Positions 31,876-40,544 are shown, counted from the stretch's first letter. The stretch is 40,638 nt of DNA from Prolixibacteraceae bacterium (GCA_028282195.1 JANQII010000082.1:1-40638), one strand, 5' to 3'. The notes: generated by a model from the letters alone, not told the origin. Program-made: numbers and translations.

Positions 31876-33138
31876 TTATTTACCGTCTGCGCGTTTGGTT
31901 ACTTTACTACCAACCAAAGCATAAAATAATAAGTAGCCTAAGCACACTAACATTACCCAATAACTTGGTATAAAACCGGCCGCATCAGCAACAGCGTTTT
32001 GCACCAAAGGAACAAGTCCACCACCAGCTACCATGGTCATAAAAATACCTGAGGCAGCAGCTACATATTTTCCTAGTCCTTCAACGGCAAGATTGAAGAT
32101 ACCACCCCACATAATTGAAGTACACAATCCAACTAATACAAATAACAATGCTTTAACCGGAATTTCTTCCACACCAAAAGCAGACATATTAACAGTTGCT
32201 GACGCAGAAATAAAGATACCCGCAAGAACTAATATTAAGCCCAAACCTGATGTCACAGTTAACATGGCTTTACTAGAAACTTTACCTCCAATGGCAGCAC
32301 CAGTTAAACGGCCAACCAACATTAACAACCAGTAAGCCCCTGCAATAGAACCTGCCATACCGACACTCATTCCAACTCCTTCTGGTTCCGACAACCAAAG
32401 AATCATTGTTCCTGGAACACCAACTTCAACACCTACATAAACAAAAATTGCAATGGCACCCAAAACAAAATGACGGAATTTCATAGCACCGGCCATTAAA
32501 TTCTTCATCGGCTCCTTAGCAAATTCCAAACTTGGTTCTGGAATTTTCACCAATAACATTACAAAGAAAACAAGTGCAAAAACACCCATTGCAATGTACA
32601 TTACCGGGAAAATATCAGAAATTCTTGCTTTTGTAGCTTCACCAATTAAAACACCTACAAATATAGGAGTGACAGTAGCCATTACCGAGTTGAATGAACC
32701 TCCAACCTGAATCAACTGGTTACCTTTATTACCTCCACCTCCTAAAGTGTTAAGCATTGGGTTTACTACAGTATTTAACAAAGTCATTGAAAAACCTGCA
32801 ACAAATGCACCAGTTAGGTAAATTGAGAATGCCGATCCCTGACCTGCATATCCTGAAAGGTATTGAATTCCAACACCAATAAAACCAACTGCAATGGCTA
32901 TGAGAGCTGTTTTTTTGTATCCAATACGTTGTAATAAAATTCCTCCCGGAATACCCATTACTGCATATGCAATAAAATTCATTGCATTACCCATCATACC
33001 CTGGAAGTTACTGACTCCGAACTGAGCTTTTAAAACGACACCCATTGGTGCTGCCAAATTGGTAACAAATGAGATCATACCGAAAAGTAGGATCATCATA
33101 ATGATTGGTACCGTGTAATTTTGTTTTTGTGTTTGCAT
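31876..33138 (-). CDS. Sugar:H+ symporter, FucP/GluP-type major facilitator
   Basis: A 420-residue inner-membrane protein with about 12 hydrophobic segments and the FucP-like pattern: FLILFGMISFVTNLAAP-like start (PIIMMILLFGMISFVTNL), AYAVMGIPGGILLQRIGYKK in helix 2-3, AGFSMTLLNTVVNPMLN in helix 4 and LMLVGRLTGAAIGGK after helix 7. FucP relatives carry fucose, glucose, galactose or GlcNAc with protons. It precedes the ROK kinase by 81 bases, forming a transport-then-phosphorylate pair. Confidence 0.9.
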   Translation of the reverse strand: MQTQKQNYTVPIIMMILLFGMISFVTNLAAPMGVVLKAQFGVSNFQGMMGNAMNFIAYAVMGIPGGILLQRIGYKKTALIAIAVGFIGVGIQYLSGYAGQGSAFSIYLTGAFVAGFSMTLLNTVVNPMLNTLGGGGNKGNQLIQVGGSFNSVMATVTPIFVGVLIGEATKARISDIFPVMYIAMGVFALVFFVMLLVKIPEPSLEFAKEPMKNLMAGAMKFRHFVLGAIAIFVYVGVEVGVPGTMILWLSEPEGVGMSVGMAGSIAGAYWLLMLVGRLTGAAIGGKVSSKAMLTVTSGLGLILVLAGIFISASATVNMSAFGVEEIPVKALLFVLVGLCTSIMWGGIFNLAVEGLGKYVAAASGIFMTMVAGGGLVPLVQNAVADAAGFIPSYWVMLVCLGYLLFYALVGSKVTKRADGK

Positions 33139-33306
33139 AGTGATTTTTTTATAGATAGTATAAGTAATTATTAGTTCTTTGGTTCTTCAGCAATGAATTT
33201 GGGCTTACATATATTTGGCGATAAAAAGTCTATGTTCATTTGCCCAGTATTTTTTTGTTATTTATAGTAAGTTTAGGTTATTCATTAAAATTGCTGGAGG
33301 TGACTT

Positions 33307-33456
33307 ATGATCGATTACAGATTCTTGTTTTTCAGGTATATTTTTGAAAAAACTGATGTAATTATCTTAAAAACACCATACATTTTTTTAGCAAAGACAA
33401 ATTTAGAAATTAAAATGACTTTTCAAGGTTCTCAGGAAAGCTTATCTATAATTTAG
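33307..33456 (+). CDS. Possible 49-residue small protein
   Basis: ATG to TAG, beginning MIDYRFLFFRYIFEKTDVII and continuing KTPYIFLAKTN. It is hydrophobic-basic and has no known family. It is worth listing because GGAGGTGA, a near-perfect Shine-Dalgarno site, precedes the ATG by 3 bases, rare in this phylum. AT-rich intergenic sequence often gives such ORFs by chance. Confidence 0.22.
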   Translation: MIDYRFLFFRYIFEKTDVIILKTPYIFLAKTNLEIKMTFQGSQESLSII

Positions 33457-33557
33457 TACGAATAAAAATATGTTTTGCATGCATTTGTTTTAATATCTGA
33501 CGGTAATGCCTCTTCGTATATGAAAAAATGTCAGTATATCATTAAGCGGATTTATTG

Positions 33558-33565
33558 TAACTTTG
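33558..33565 (+). promoter_or_regulatory. -7 box of the rbfA operon
   Basis: TAACTTTG matches TAnnTTTG; the predicted start is about 10 bases before the rbfA ATG at 33582. Confidence 0.55.
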
Positions 33566-33581
33566 CCAGAAATTTTAGAAA

Positions 33582-33920
33582 ATGGAATCAACTCGTCAAA
33601 GCAAAGTCAGCCGCCTGATTCAACGGGAACTGGCCGATATATTTCAGAAAGAAAGTCGCACAATGTTTATGGGAAAAATGATTAGTGTAACTGTTGTGAG
33701 GGTAACACCTGATTTAGGACTTGCTAAATCATATCTGAGTATCTTCCCATCTGAAGGAGCATCTGAAGTACTTAAGCAAATTCGAATAGCAAATCCGAGA
33801 ATTCGCGGGATATTGGGGAAACGGGTTGGAAAACAATTAAGGGTTGTTCCGGAGCTTGAATTTTATATTGACGATAGCCTGGATTATATCGATAACATTG
33901 ACAACCTTCTGAAGAAATAA
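33582..33920 (+). CDS. rbfA: 30S ribosome-binding factor A
   Basis: A 112-residue KH-type RNA-binding protein needed for 16S rRNA 5' end maturation and cold growth. Features: RQSKVSRLIQRELADIFQKE at the N-terminus, MISVTVVRVTPDLGLAKSYLSIFP, and LRVVPELEFYIDDSLDYIDNIDNLL at the end, the standard RbfA closing motif. It leads an operon: the methyltransferase gene starts 2 bases after its stop. Confidence 0.95.
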   Translation: MESTRQSKVSRLIQRELADIFQKESRTMFMGKMISVTVVRVTPDLGLAKSYLSIFPSEGASEVLKQIRIANPRIRGILGKRVGKQLRVVPELEFYIDDSLDYIDNIDNLLKK

Positions 33921-33922
33921 GT

Positions 33923-34738
33923 ATGCAATACGATCCAATTAAGCGTTCTCTTGGGAAAGTGTTTAACCAAACACCTGCACTGCGAAAACTTTTTTACAAA
34001 TTGCTGGATTGGCTGCTATTGAGAGCATGGCATGTGAAAAAAGAATTAAGGCAACTTAATTTGGAGGCTGAAACTCACATTCTGGATGCCGGGTCTGGCT
34101 TTGGGCAGTATACCTACAGGATGGGACAGATGTTTCCAAAATCAAAGATTCTGGCAGTTGATGTTAAAGAGGAACAGATAGATGATTGTAATCGGTTTTT
34201 TAGTCAAATTGAATTATCAGAACGGGTAAAATTTGAAGTAGCTGACCTTACAAAGTTTGTCAATCCAAATCAATTCAATCTCATTATTTCTATTGATGTG
34301 ATGGAGCATATTGAAGAAGACGTACTTGTCTTTAAAAACTTCCATCAATCGTTGAAAGAAGGCGGGGCATTGCTTATTTCTACTCCTTCTGACCAGGGAG
34401 GCTCAGATGTACACGATCATGATCACGAAGAGGGTGTCCATGGGTTTATTGATGAGCATGTACGGGATGGCTATAACATTCAGGAAATTGAAGAAAAACT
34501 AAAATCTGCCGGTTTTTCCAGGGTTGACACAAGATATTCATATGGTTCTCCCGGGAAAATATCCTGGCGATTGTCAATGAAATATCCCATTCAATTACTG
34601 GGGGTTAGTAAACTATTTTTCCTTATCATTCCGTTTTATTATTTGTTGGTATTTCCATTTGCCGCAATATTGAATTATATGGATGTAAAAGGAAATCACC
34701 AAACAGGAACTGGATTAATTGTAAAAGCATATAAATAA
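33923..34738 (+). CDS. Class I SAM-dependent methyltransferase
   Basis: A 271-residue protein. Motif I ILDAGSGFGQYTYRM near 53-67 binds SAM, VDVKEE is the acidic loop after strand 2, ISIDVMEHIEED is motif II and GGALLISTPSD the later strand. Past the catalytic domain lies a hydrophobic stretch near residues 225-250 (LFFLIIPFYYLLVFPFAAIL), so it may be membrane-attached. Substrate unknown. It sits between rbfA and a lipoprotein-release permease, both within 2 bases, which suggests a shared transcript more than a shared pathway. Confidence 0.87.
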   Translation: MQYDPIKRSLGKVFNQTPALRKLFYKLLDWLLLRAWHVKKELRQLNLEAETHILDAGSGFGQYTYRMGQMFPKSKILAVDVKEEQIDDCNRFFSQIELSERVKFEVADLTKFVNPNQFNLIISIDVMEHIEEDVLVFKNFHQSLKEGGALLISTPSDQGGSDVHDHDHEEGVHGFIDEHVRDGYNIQEIEEKLKSAGFSRVDTRYSYGSPGKISWRLSMKYPIQLLGVSKLFFLIIPFYYLLVFPFAAILNYMDVKGNHQTGTGLIVKAYK

Positions 34739-35956
34739 TTGAAACTGGCTTTTTACATAGCACGTCGTTATCTGATTTCGAAAAAGTCAGCGAATATTAT
34801 TAACCTGATTTCAGGAATTTCAGTTGCCGGGGTAACTGTTGGAACTATTGCCTTTATTGTCGTTCTTTCCGTTTTTAACGGGATTGATAGTTTCATAAAA
34901 ACGATGCTTTCAAACTTTGATCCTGATTTAAAAATTGAAATCGCTGAGGGTAAAAGTTTTACTCTTAATGATGCAGATTTTCAGGCGGTGAAAAATCTTG
35001 AGGGAGTGGTTTCTTATAAAGAGGTTGTTGAAGAAAATGCGCTCCTGATGTATGATAATCGTCAAAAGTATGTGACCGTTAAAGGTGTAGAAGATGATTA
35101 TGGTGAGTTTTCAGGTTTGGATTCGGATACAATTTTACGTGAAGGTCAGTTTATTTTGACGAAAGAACCCCATGAATTTGCAGTTGTAGGTATTGGTGTT
35201 GCTTATGACCTTTCATTGGGTTTGAGTTTTAGAAGCCCACTCAAATTTATAGTACCGAAGAAAGAACAGAAAAGCAGAATAAATCTGGAAAATGCGTTAA
35301 ACCAGGATTACCTTTTTCCTTCAGGTATTTTTTCGTTGCAACAAGAGATCGATGATAAATACGTAATCGTGCCAATTGAATTTGCAAGGAACTTATTTGA
35401 GCTGGAAGGAAGGCTTACTTCGTTTGAGTTAAAACTTAAGCCTGAAGCTGATGAGGAAGATATAAAGTTGCAGGTCAAAAATATTCTTGGTGATCAGTTT
35501 GTTGTGCAAGATCGATTTGAGCAGCATGAATTAATCCACAAAGTTACCCAGTCTGAAAAGTGGATTGGATTCCTGATATTGAGTTTTATTTTGGTAATTG
35601 CTTCTTTTAATCTTTTAGGATCACTTACCATGATTATCATTGATAAGAAGGATGACATCAAAATTCTGGAAGGAATGGGTGCTGACAAAAAACTAATCAA
35701 ACGAATTTTTCTTTTAGAAGGATGGCTGATTTCCTTTTCAGGTGCACTCATAGGACTATTATTGGGAATTGCCCTGGTTTGGGCTCAAGCAGAATTTGGT
35801 TTGCTAAAACTTCCGGGAGGAGGCTCTTTTGCACTATCTGCTTATCCGGTAGAATTACAATTAATCGATGTTGTTGCAACCTTTCTGGTTGTTATTGCTA
35901 TTGGTTTTCTAGCTTCCTGGTACCCGGTTAGAAATTTATCTCAAATGGACTCATAA
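34739..35956 (+). CDS. ABC transporter permease, LolC/LolE (FtsX) type
   Basis: A 405-residue inner-membrane protein: first membrane helix about 20-45 (INLISGISVAGVTVGTIAFIVVLSVFNGI), a large periplasmic domain, then three helices in the C-terminal FtsX domain (about 270-400: SEKWIGFLILSFILVIASFNLLGSL, LIKRIFLLEGWLISFSGALIGLLLG, LIDVVATFLVVIAIGFLASWYP). This fits the lipoprotein-release complex permease. The start is TTG at 34739, immediately after the methyltransferase TAA; MKLAFYIARRYL is the usual LolC/E N-terminus and there is no ATG alternative nearby. Its last 16 bases overlap the convergent Vsr gene. The ATPase gene is not here. Confidence 0.88.
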   Translation: MKLAFYIARRYLISKKSANIINLISGISVAGVTVGTIAFIVVLSVFNGIDSFIKTMLSNFDPDLKIEIAEGKSFTLNDADFQAVKNLEGVVSYKEVVEENALLMYDNRQKYVTVKGVEDDYGEFSGLDSDTILREGQFILTKEPHEFAVVGIGVAYDLSLGLSFRSPLKFIVPKKEQKSRINLENALNQDYLFPSGIFSLQQEIDDKYVIVPIEFARNLFELEGRLTSFELKLKPEADEEDIKLQVKNILGDQFVVQDRFEQHELIHKVTQSEKWIGFLILSFILVIASFNLLGSLTMIIIDKKDDIKILEGMGADKKLIKRIFLLEGWLISFSGALIGLLLGIALVWAQAEFGLLKLPGGGSFALSAYPVELQLIDVVATFLVVIAIGFLASWYPVRNLSQMDS

Positions 35957-36429
35957 AACTTAAAATGTTCGATATTGGTATGCTGTAGTATTTCATAGAT
36001 GCATTTCCCAAATTCTTTTTTTACTTCTTGTTCCCAAAATCGTAGAACAGTCCAACCAGCTGATTTTAGTTGTTCATTGATTTCTTTATCTCGTTGCATG
36101 TTACGTTCAATTTTCGGAATCCAGAATTCCCGGTTTGATTTAATTTTGGTTTTCTTTTCTTCCCAATTGAAACCATGCCAAAACTCCCCATCAACAAAAA
36201 TAATTAGCCTGTATTTTGAAATAACAATATCAGGTTTTCCAGGAAGTTTTTTTACATTTTTTCGATAACGTACTCCAATGTTCCACAAAGTTTTGCGAAG
36301 AATCACTTCCGGTTTTGTGTCCTTTCCCCTTATTTTGGACATCAGTTTCGATCGTTCCTTTGTTGTGTAAAACCCATGTTCTTCCTTAAACCTGGGGACT
36401 TTTATTTTATGTTCCGGATACTTTTTCAT
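35941..36429 (-). CDS. Vsr-like very short patch repair endonuclease
   Basis: A 162-residue protein of the Vsr family, which nicks at T:G mismatches left by deamination of 5-methylcytosine. Family blocks: ERSKLMSKIRGKDTKPEVILR, YRKNVKKLPGKPDIVI with catalytic Asp67, FVDGEFWHGF, NREFWIPKIERNMQRD and LKSAGWTVLRFWE. E. coli Vsr has HGCFWHHHHC with zinc-binding Cys and His; here the Cys is Glu82 and the following His/Cys are absent, so the zinc site seems lost. It belongs with the C5 methylase nearby. It overlaps the permease gene at its 3' end. Confidence 0.9.
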   Translation of the reverse strand: MKKYPEHKIKVPRFKEEHGFYTTKERSKLMSKIRGKDTKPEVILRKTLWNIGVRYRKNVKKLPGKPDIVISKYRLIIFVDGEFWHGFNWEEKKTKIKSNREFWIPKIERNMQRDKEINEQLKSAGWTVLRFWEQEVKKEFGKCIYEILQHTNIEHFKFYESI

Positions 36430-36540
36430 GCTTGTTAAAAACTCGTCACAAATTATTTTTCTTTTTTTTAAAAAACAAGGCTCTGGAATATTGTCAAATG
36501 TTCTTTTGATATTACAGTAGAAGGGTTCTCATTTTTGAAA

Positions 36541-36600
36541 ATAAAATTGTGTTTTTGCAATAAAAATTGCATATTTGCAAATAGATTGTTGTTTTTGCAA
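36541..36600 (+). repeat. Three 20-bp tandem iterons before the RM regulator gene
   Basis: 36541-36560, 36561-36580 and 36581-36600 are imperfect direct repeats with common parts ATTG and TTTGCAA (GTTTTTGCAA, ATATTTGCAA, GTTTTTGCAA at the right of each). A degenerate fourth unit (ATTTTTGAAA) ends at 36540. The exact 20-bp spacing puts all sites on one helix face. The array ends 2 bases before the ATG at 36603, so it must overlap the promoter or leader: a likely operator set. Confidence 0.8.
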
Positions 36601-36602
36601 AT

Positions 36603-36902
36603 ATGAAGACAAAATACTGGCATGAACATTCGAAAAGACTTTTAAAGTCTGAGTTAGTAAAAAGGGGCATTTCTCATGAAGAGTTAGCTTTCCGGCTTAA
36701 TGAAATTGGGATCACAGAAACAAAGTCTGGTATTGATAGCAAGATTTGTCGTGGTACTTTTAGTGCTACTTTTTTGATTCAATGCCTTCATGTTATTGGT
36801 TGTAAAAATTTTTCTATTGATGAACAGTTATTAGCTGCTGCTGAACCATCAAACATTAATTACAAAAGAACCTTAAAAGATGAAAAAAGTAAAATTTATT
36901 GA
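36603..36902 (+). CDS. DUF6471-like small helical protein, probable RM regulator
   Basis: A 99-residue protein: YWHEHSKRLLKSELVKRGIS and LNEIGITETKSGIDSKICRG, then FSATFLIQCLHVIGC, with the arrangement of a HTH/XRE-like fold seen in DUF6471. Such small proteins often sit before C5 methylase genes. Here it overlaps the methylase start by 23 bases in another frame, and tandem repeats lie right before its ATG. That layout is like the controller (C) genes of type II restriction systems. The DNA-binding role is inference. Confidence 0.75.
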   Translation: MKTKYWHEHSKRLLKSELVKRGISHEELAFRLNEIGITETKSGIDSKICRGTFSATFLIQCLHVIGCKNFSIDEQLLAAAEPSNINYKRTLKDEKSKIY

Positions 36903-38223
36903 TTTATTTGCAGGTCTTGGTGGGATAAGGATTGGTTTTGAAGATGCGTTCAATAAAGTAGGTTTTGAGACTGAATGTGTACTTACTTCTGAAATTAAAG
37001 CTCATGCTATTAAAGTGCTTGAAGCTAATTTCGAGCATAAAAAACTTGTAGGTGATATTTTTAAACTTCCTAGTTCAGAAATTCCAGATTTTGATTTTTT
37101 ACTTGCAGGATTTCCTTGCCAGCCTTTTAGTACTGGAGGTAAACGATTAGGCTTTCTAGATACGCGTGGTACACTTTTTTTTGAAATTGAAAGAATTTTA
37201 AGAGATAAAAAACCGTATGGTTTTTTATTAGAAAATGTTGAAGGGCTTGTAAAGCATGACCTCGAAAATAAAAATGATGAAATTGGGCGGACACTTAGAA
37301 CAATTTTACATGTTTTAAAAAATGAATTAGGTTACAAAATATCATGGAAGGTATTTGATTCCCTTGATTTTGGATTACCACAATCAAGGAAAAGAATATT
37401 TATCATTGGATCAAAAGACAAGGAAATAGATTTAAATATACCTGGTAAGAAACCTACTGTTTTTAAAAATATAATGCAGAATAACCTTCCAGTGTTGAAC
37501 ACGGATTTTACAAATAAATTATTGGAACATTTTTCCATAGATGAATTGCAGGGAAAAAGTATTAAAGACAAACGAGGTGGTAAAAATAATATACATTCCT
37601 GGGATATTGAATTAAAAGGATCGGTTAGCAAAGAACAGAAAATTATTTTAAATAAGCTCTTTAAAGCACGAAGACAAAAAAAATGGGCCGAGGAAATTGG
37701 AATTGAATGGATGGATGGAATGCCTTTAACAATTGATCAAATTCGTACTTTTCATGATTGTGAAAATATAAAGGAACTCTTAGATGATTTGGTTGAAAAA
37801 GGATATTTGCGATACGAACATCCTAAAGGAATTATTGAGGAATATACTTTGGATGGGATTAGAAAATTTCGGGATTATGATAAAGCTAAACCTAAAGGCT
37901 ATAATATAGTAACCGGGAAATTGAGTTTTGAAATTAATAAAATATTGGATATAAATGATATAGCTCCAACACTTGTTGCTACTGATATGTCTAGGATTGC
38001 AGTCCCTGATGGCAATGGATTACGTAAATTAACAGTTCGTGAAGGTCTTAATCTATTTGGATTTCCTAAAGATTATTATATCTCTGGTTCAGAAGGGGAA
38101 GCTTTTGATTTGTTAGGAAATACTGTTGCAGTGCCAGTTGTCGAAGCAATATCTTCAAAAATTGCCTTAACAATTTCCAAATTAAAGAATCAGGATATTT
38201 CCTTGCCAGTTGAAGTTTTATAA
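36880..38223 (+). CDS. DNA (cytosine-5) methyltransferase
   Basis: A 447-residue type II modification enzyme. Conserved C5-methylase motifs in order: I FIDLFAGLGGIRIGFE (7-22), IV GFPCQPFS with catalytic Cys80, VI ENV (118-120), VIII QSRKR (168-172), and IX/X VREGLNLFGFPKDYY and LLGNTVAVPVVEAI at the end. The target-recognition region, about 190-390, is long and includes a winged-helix-like stretch (LTIDQIRTFHD, LLDDLVEKGYLRYEHPK). The recognition site cannot be read from sequence; if the partner endonuclease is truly NgoBV-like it would be GGNNCC. The gene is noticeably AT-richer than its neighbours. Its 3' end overlaps the endonuclease gene by 34 bases. Confidence 0.95.
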   Translation: MKKVKFIDLFAGLGGIRIGFEDAFNKVGFETECVLTSEIKAHAIKVLEANFEHKKLVGDIFKLPSSEIPDFDFLLAGFPCQPFSTGGKRLGFLDTRGTLFFEIERILRDKKPYGFLLENVEGLVKHDLENKNDEIGRTLRTILHVLKNELGYKISWKVFDSLDFGLPQSRKRIFIIGSKDKEIDLNIPGKKPTVFKNIMQNNLPVLNTDFTNKLLEHFSIDELQGKSIKDKRGGKNNIHSWDIELKGSVSKEQKIILNKLFKARRQKKWAEEIGIEWMDGMPLTIDQIRTFHDCENIKELLDDLVEKGYLRYEHPKGIIEEYTLDGIRKFRDYDKAKPKGYNIVTGKLSFEINKILDINDIAPTLVATDMSRIAVPDGNGLRKLTVREGLNLFGFPKDYYISGSEGEAFDLLGNTVAVPVVEAISSKIALTISKLKNQDISLPVEVL

Positions 38224-38879
38224 CCATCTATTACACGATCTAGAAACAGTGCGGTATCCTTTTCTCTCCTTGTTTTGCCATACATATATTGATTTTCTTG
38301 GAAAGCTTTTAAGAATTCGAGAGCAGAATCAAAGGGTTTAAATTTTGTCCTCTCATTATTATACCACTTAATTGGTCTAATGTTTACTAGATCATCTTGT
38401 TTAACTTGACATTTAAGAGGCCAGTCTCCGCTTGGACCAGTAATTTCCCAAATTTTTTTCAGCCAAACATCAGCAATTTCTAATGCACCATCAACCATCT
38501 TGTATCCAAATATTAGATAGCTTGAGTCTAATCGATAAGGGTGTTCAACAATTGATCTTCTCAAAGCCATAAAGTTTGCTACATCGAAGTTTGCCGATTT
38601 GTTATAATCAAATGATTTTACTTCTAATAGACCTTTGGTTGAATCATCATTGTCAAGCATAAAATCTGGGAAATCTTGAGAATTTGGTTTTAGAGAAAAA
38701 TCAATATCATTCTTAATCAACCAAGCTCTAAGCCATTCTTGTATTAAATTGCCTACAGTGTCTTTAGTCCGTACAGTAATTGTTAAATCTTTTAGGGTAA
38801 AATTGATATTGCCTTTTTCTCCAATAATTTCGTATTCCTTAGTAAGCTTGTCAAATAACTCCCTTGCAGTAAGTTTCAT
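38190..38879 (-). CDS. Type II restriction endonuclease, NgoBV-like (GGNNCC) family
   Basis: A 229-residue protein convergent with the methylase. The nuclease core is a PD-(D/E)xK site: Pro71-Asp72 in SQDFPDFML, then Glu86-Val-Lys88 in LLEVKSF. The N-terminus MKLTARELFDKL and the segments IQEWLRAWLIKNDIDF and ADVWLKKIWEITGP resemble, from memory, the NgoBV/NlaIV family that cuts GGNNCC; this needs a profile search. Pairing with a C5 methylase and Vsr supports a full restriction-modification unit. Convergent overlap of 34 bases with the methylase is unusual and may let one transcript silence the other. Confidence 0.75.
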   Translation of the reverse strand: MKLTARELFDKLTKEYEIIGEKGNINFTLKDLTITVRTKDTVGNLIQEWLRAWLIKNDIDFSLKPNSQDFPDFMLDNDDSTKGLLEVKSFDYNKSANFDVANFMALRRSIVEHPYRLDSSYLIFGYKMVDGALEIADVWLKKIWEITGPSGDWPLKCQVKQDDLVNIRPIKWYNNERTKFKPFDSALEFLKAFQENQYMYGKTRREKDTALFLDRVIDGYKTSTGKEIS

Positions 38880-38933
38880 ATTGATAAATTTTCAAAATCA
38901 AATTTAGTAAACTTAAGATTAAAAAGAAGCCTT

Positions 38934-38951
38934 TTTGAATGTGTATTCAAA
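38934..38951 (-). terminator. Weak stem-loop after the transporter gene
   Basis: On the minus strand TTTGAAT-ACAC-ATTCAAA, then a T-rich run after about 10 bases. It lies just past the stop of the transporter gene. Confidence 0.35.
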
Positions 38952-38960
38952 TTTACATTA

Positions 38961-40544
38961 TTAGACTAAACACAACAACTGAACAACAACAATTAATAAA
39001 ACCATGGCTATTGGGTAAACAGTTGCATAAGCAACTGATGGGGCATTTGTATCGGTCATTGAGTCAATGGCTGCAAGTCCCGGAGTACTGGTCATTCCAC
39101 CGGTGAGTGTTCCCAGTAGCGAAAGCAAATTCATTTTAAGGAAAAAGTGTCCGATAATGGCAGTGATTGTCATTGGAATTAATGTGATGCACATTCCAAT
39201 TAGAAAAAGCTCAATGCCATATTCGTTAAAAGTTTGAACAAGACTTTTCCCGGCACTACTGCCCACTGCAGCAAGGAAAAACAGCAATCCTAATTGCCGT
39301 AGCAATTGGTTGGCAGCACCGGTCATTGTCCATAAAACGGGTCCTGTTTTCCCTGTCCTACCAAGTATCAAAGCGATTAGAAGGATCCCTCCGGTTAATC
39401 CAAGGCTAAATGTGAAATTCCCAAAGTTCAAACTAACCCTACCAACCAGAATCCCCAGGATTATACCAATTGCGATAGGGAGGAAGTCGGTATCGGAAAG
39501 CCGTTTGTCATCATCGCCAAAAATTCGACTAACCTGCTGCATACTTTCTTTATGACAAGCAACAATTAGTTTATCACCAAACTGAATTCTGGAGGCGGGT
39601 GTTGGCGAAATGTTAATTCCGGAACGGCGAATCCGGGTGATGGTTGCATTATAAGTATTCAGAATATTGAGCTGGGCAAGGGTTTTATTAACTACTTCTT
39701 TGTTGGTTACAAGAACGGAACGAACATCATAACCCTGGCTAAGCGGAATTTCAGTTTCAGTAGCAGGGCCAATCAACAATTCAACCCGTTTTAAAGCTTC
39801 CTGCGTTCCAACTGCTTTAATGATGTCCCCTTTTTGTAGTATTGTTTCAGGGGCTGGTGCGATTGCAGAATCGCCATGCATTACCCTCGAAACAACTGCT
39901 TTGGTCATATATCGGATACGTAGTTCGCCGATCGATTTTGCAACAACATTTTCATTTTCTACAAGAAAGTTCTTCTTCATTATTTCCGGGAAACCAGCAC
40001 TAACTTCTTCTTTATAATGATCTTCTTCTTTTTTGAGACTTACTTTGAAAAGTTTTGGAAGCAGGCTAATAAAAAGAATCACACCAATTACCCCAAACGG
40101 GTATCCAATACCGTATCCGATAGAAGAGAGAGGCGAATTAGTAGCATCAATGGCCGCCGCAAGACCGGGAGTACTGGTCAGAGCCCCTGTTAATAAGCCA
40201 ATTGCGATGTTTCGTTCAATATTGAAAAAATGAAAGAAAATAAAAGTAATTGCTCCTGCACAAAGAATTAGAGTGCTGGCTAAGATTGCAAGTTGTCTTC
40301 CATTCTTTTTAAATGATTCAAAAAAACCAGGACCTGCCTGGATTCCAATTGTGAAAATGAAAAGAACAAGTCCTAAATATTGGAAATCTTTAGGAATAAT
40401 AACGTCGTAATGACCAAAGACCAATGCCACAAAAATTACAGCTGATACATCTAAGGAGATACCTTTGATTTTTATACGACCGATTAAAAAGCCAACTGCA
40501 ATAATCAGGAAAAGAGCAAAATAGCTATTTGTAAGTAATACCAT
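38961..40544 (-). CDS. AspT/YidE family putative transporter
   Basis: A 527-residue inner-membrane protein of the aspartate:alanine exchanger family. Two homologous five- to six-helix halves (about 1-175 and 355-527), each ending in the repeat LTGALTSTPGLAAAID / LTGGMTSTPGLAAID, surround two TrkA-C/RCK_C domains (about 200-340: AVVSRVMHGDSAIAPAPETILQKGDIIKAVG; ITRIRRSGINISPTPASRIQFGDKLIVA). Substrate is unknown for most members. ATG at 40544 is chosen over a GTG seven codons upstream. A small inverted repeat TGTGT/ACACA lies just before it. Confidence 0.87.
   Translation of the reverse strand: MVLLTNSYFALFLIIAVGFLIGRIKIKGISLDVSAVIFVALVFGHYDVIIPKDFQYLGLVLFIFTIGIQAGPGFFESFKKNGRQLAILASTLILCAGAITFIFFHFFNIERNIAIGLLTGALTSTPGLAAAIDATNSPLSSIGYGIGYPFGVIGVILFISLLPKLFKVSLKKEEDHYKEEVSAGFPEIMKKNFLVENENVVAKSIGELRIRYMTKAVVSRVMHGDSAIAPAPETILQKGDIIKAVGTQEALKRVELLIGPATETEIPLSQGYDVRSVLVTNKEVVNKTLAQLNILNTYNATITRIRRSGINISPTPASRIQFGDKLIVACHKESMQQVSRIFGDDDKRLSDTDFLPIAIGIILGILVGRVSLNFGNFTFSLGLTGGILLIALILGRTGKTGPVLWTMTGAANQLLRQLGLLFFLAAVGSSAGKSLVQTFNEYGIELFLIGMCITLIPMTITAIIGHFFLKMNLLSLLGTLTGGMTSTPGLAAIDSMTDTNAPSVAYATVYPIAMVLLIVVVQLLCLV

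Larger units (their letters stand above)
33139..33581. other. 443-bp gene-poor stretch
   Basis: Contains the promoter region of the minus-strand symporter operon, a possible 49-codon ORF (33307-33456) and the rbfA -7 box. It is very AT-rich. No repeat or RNA gene is recognised. Confidence 0.6.

Noticed and set aside
35957..38960. AAACTTAA at both edges of the RM island as an attachment or target repeat
   Set aside because: Eight AT-rich bases are too few, and the positions are not symmetric to the genes.
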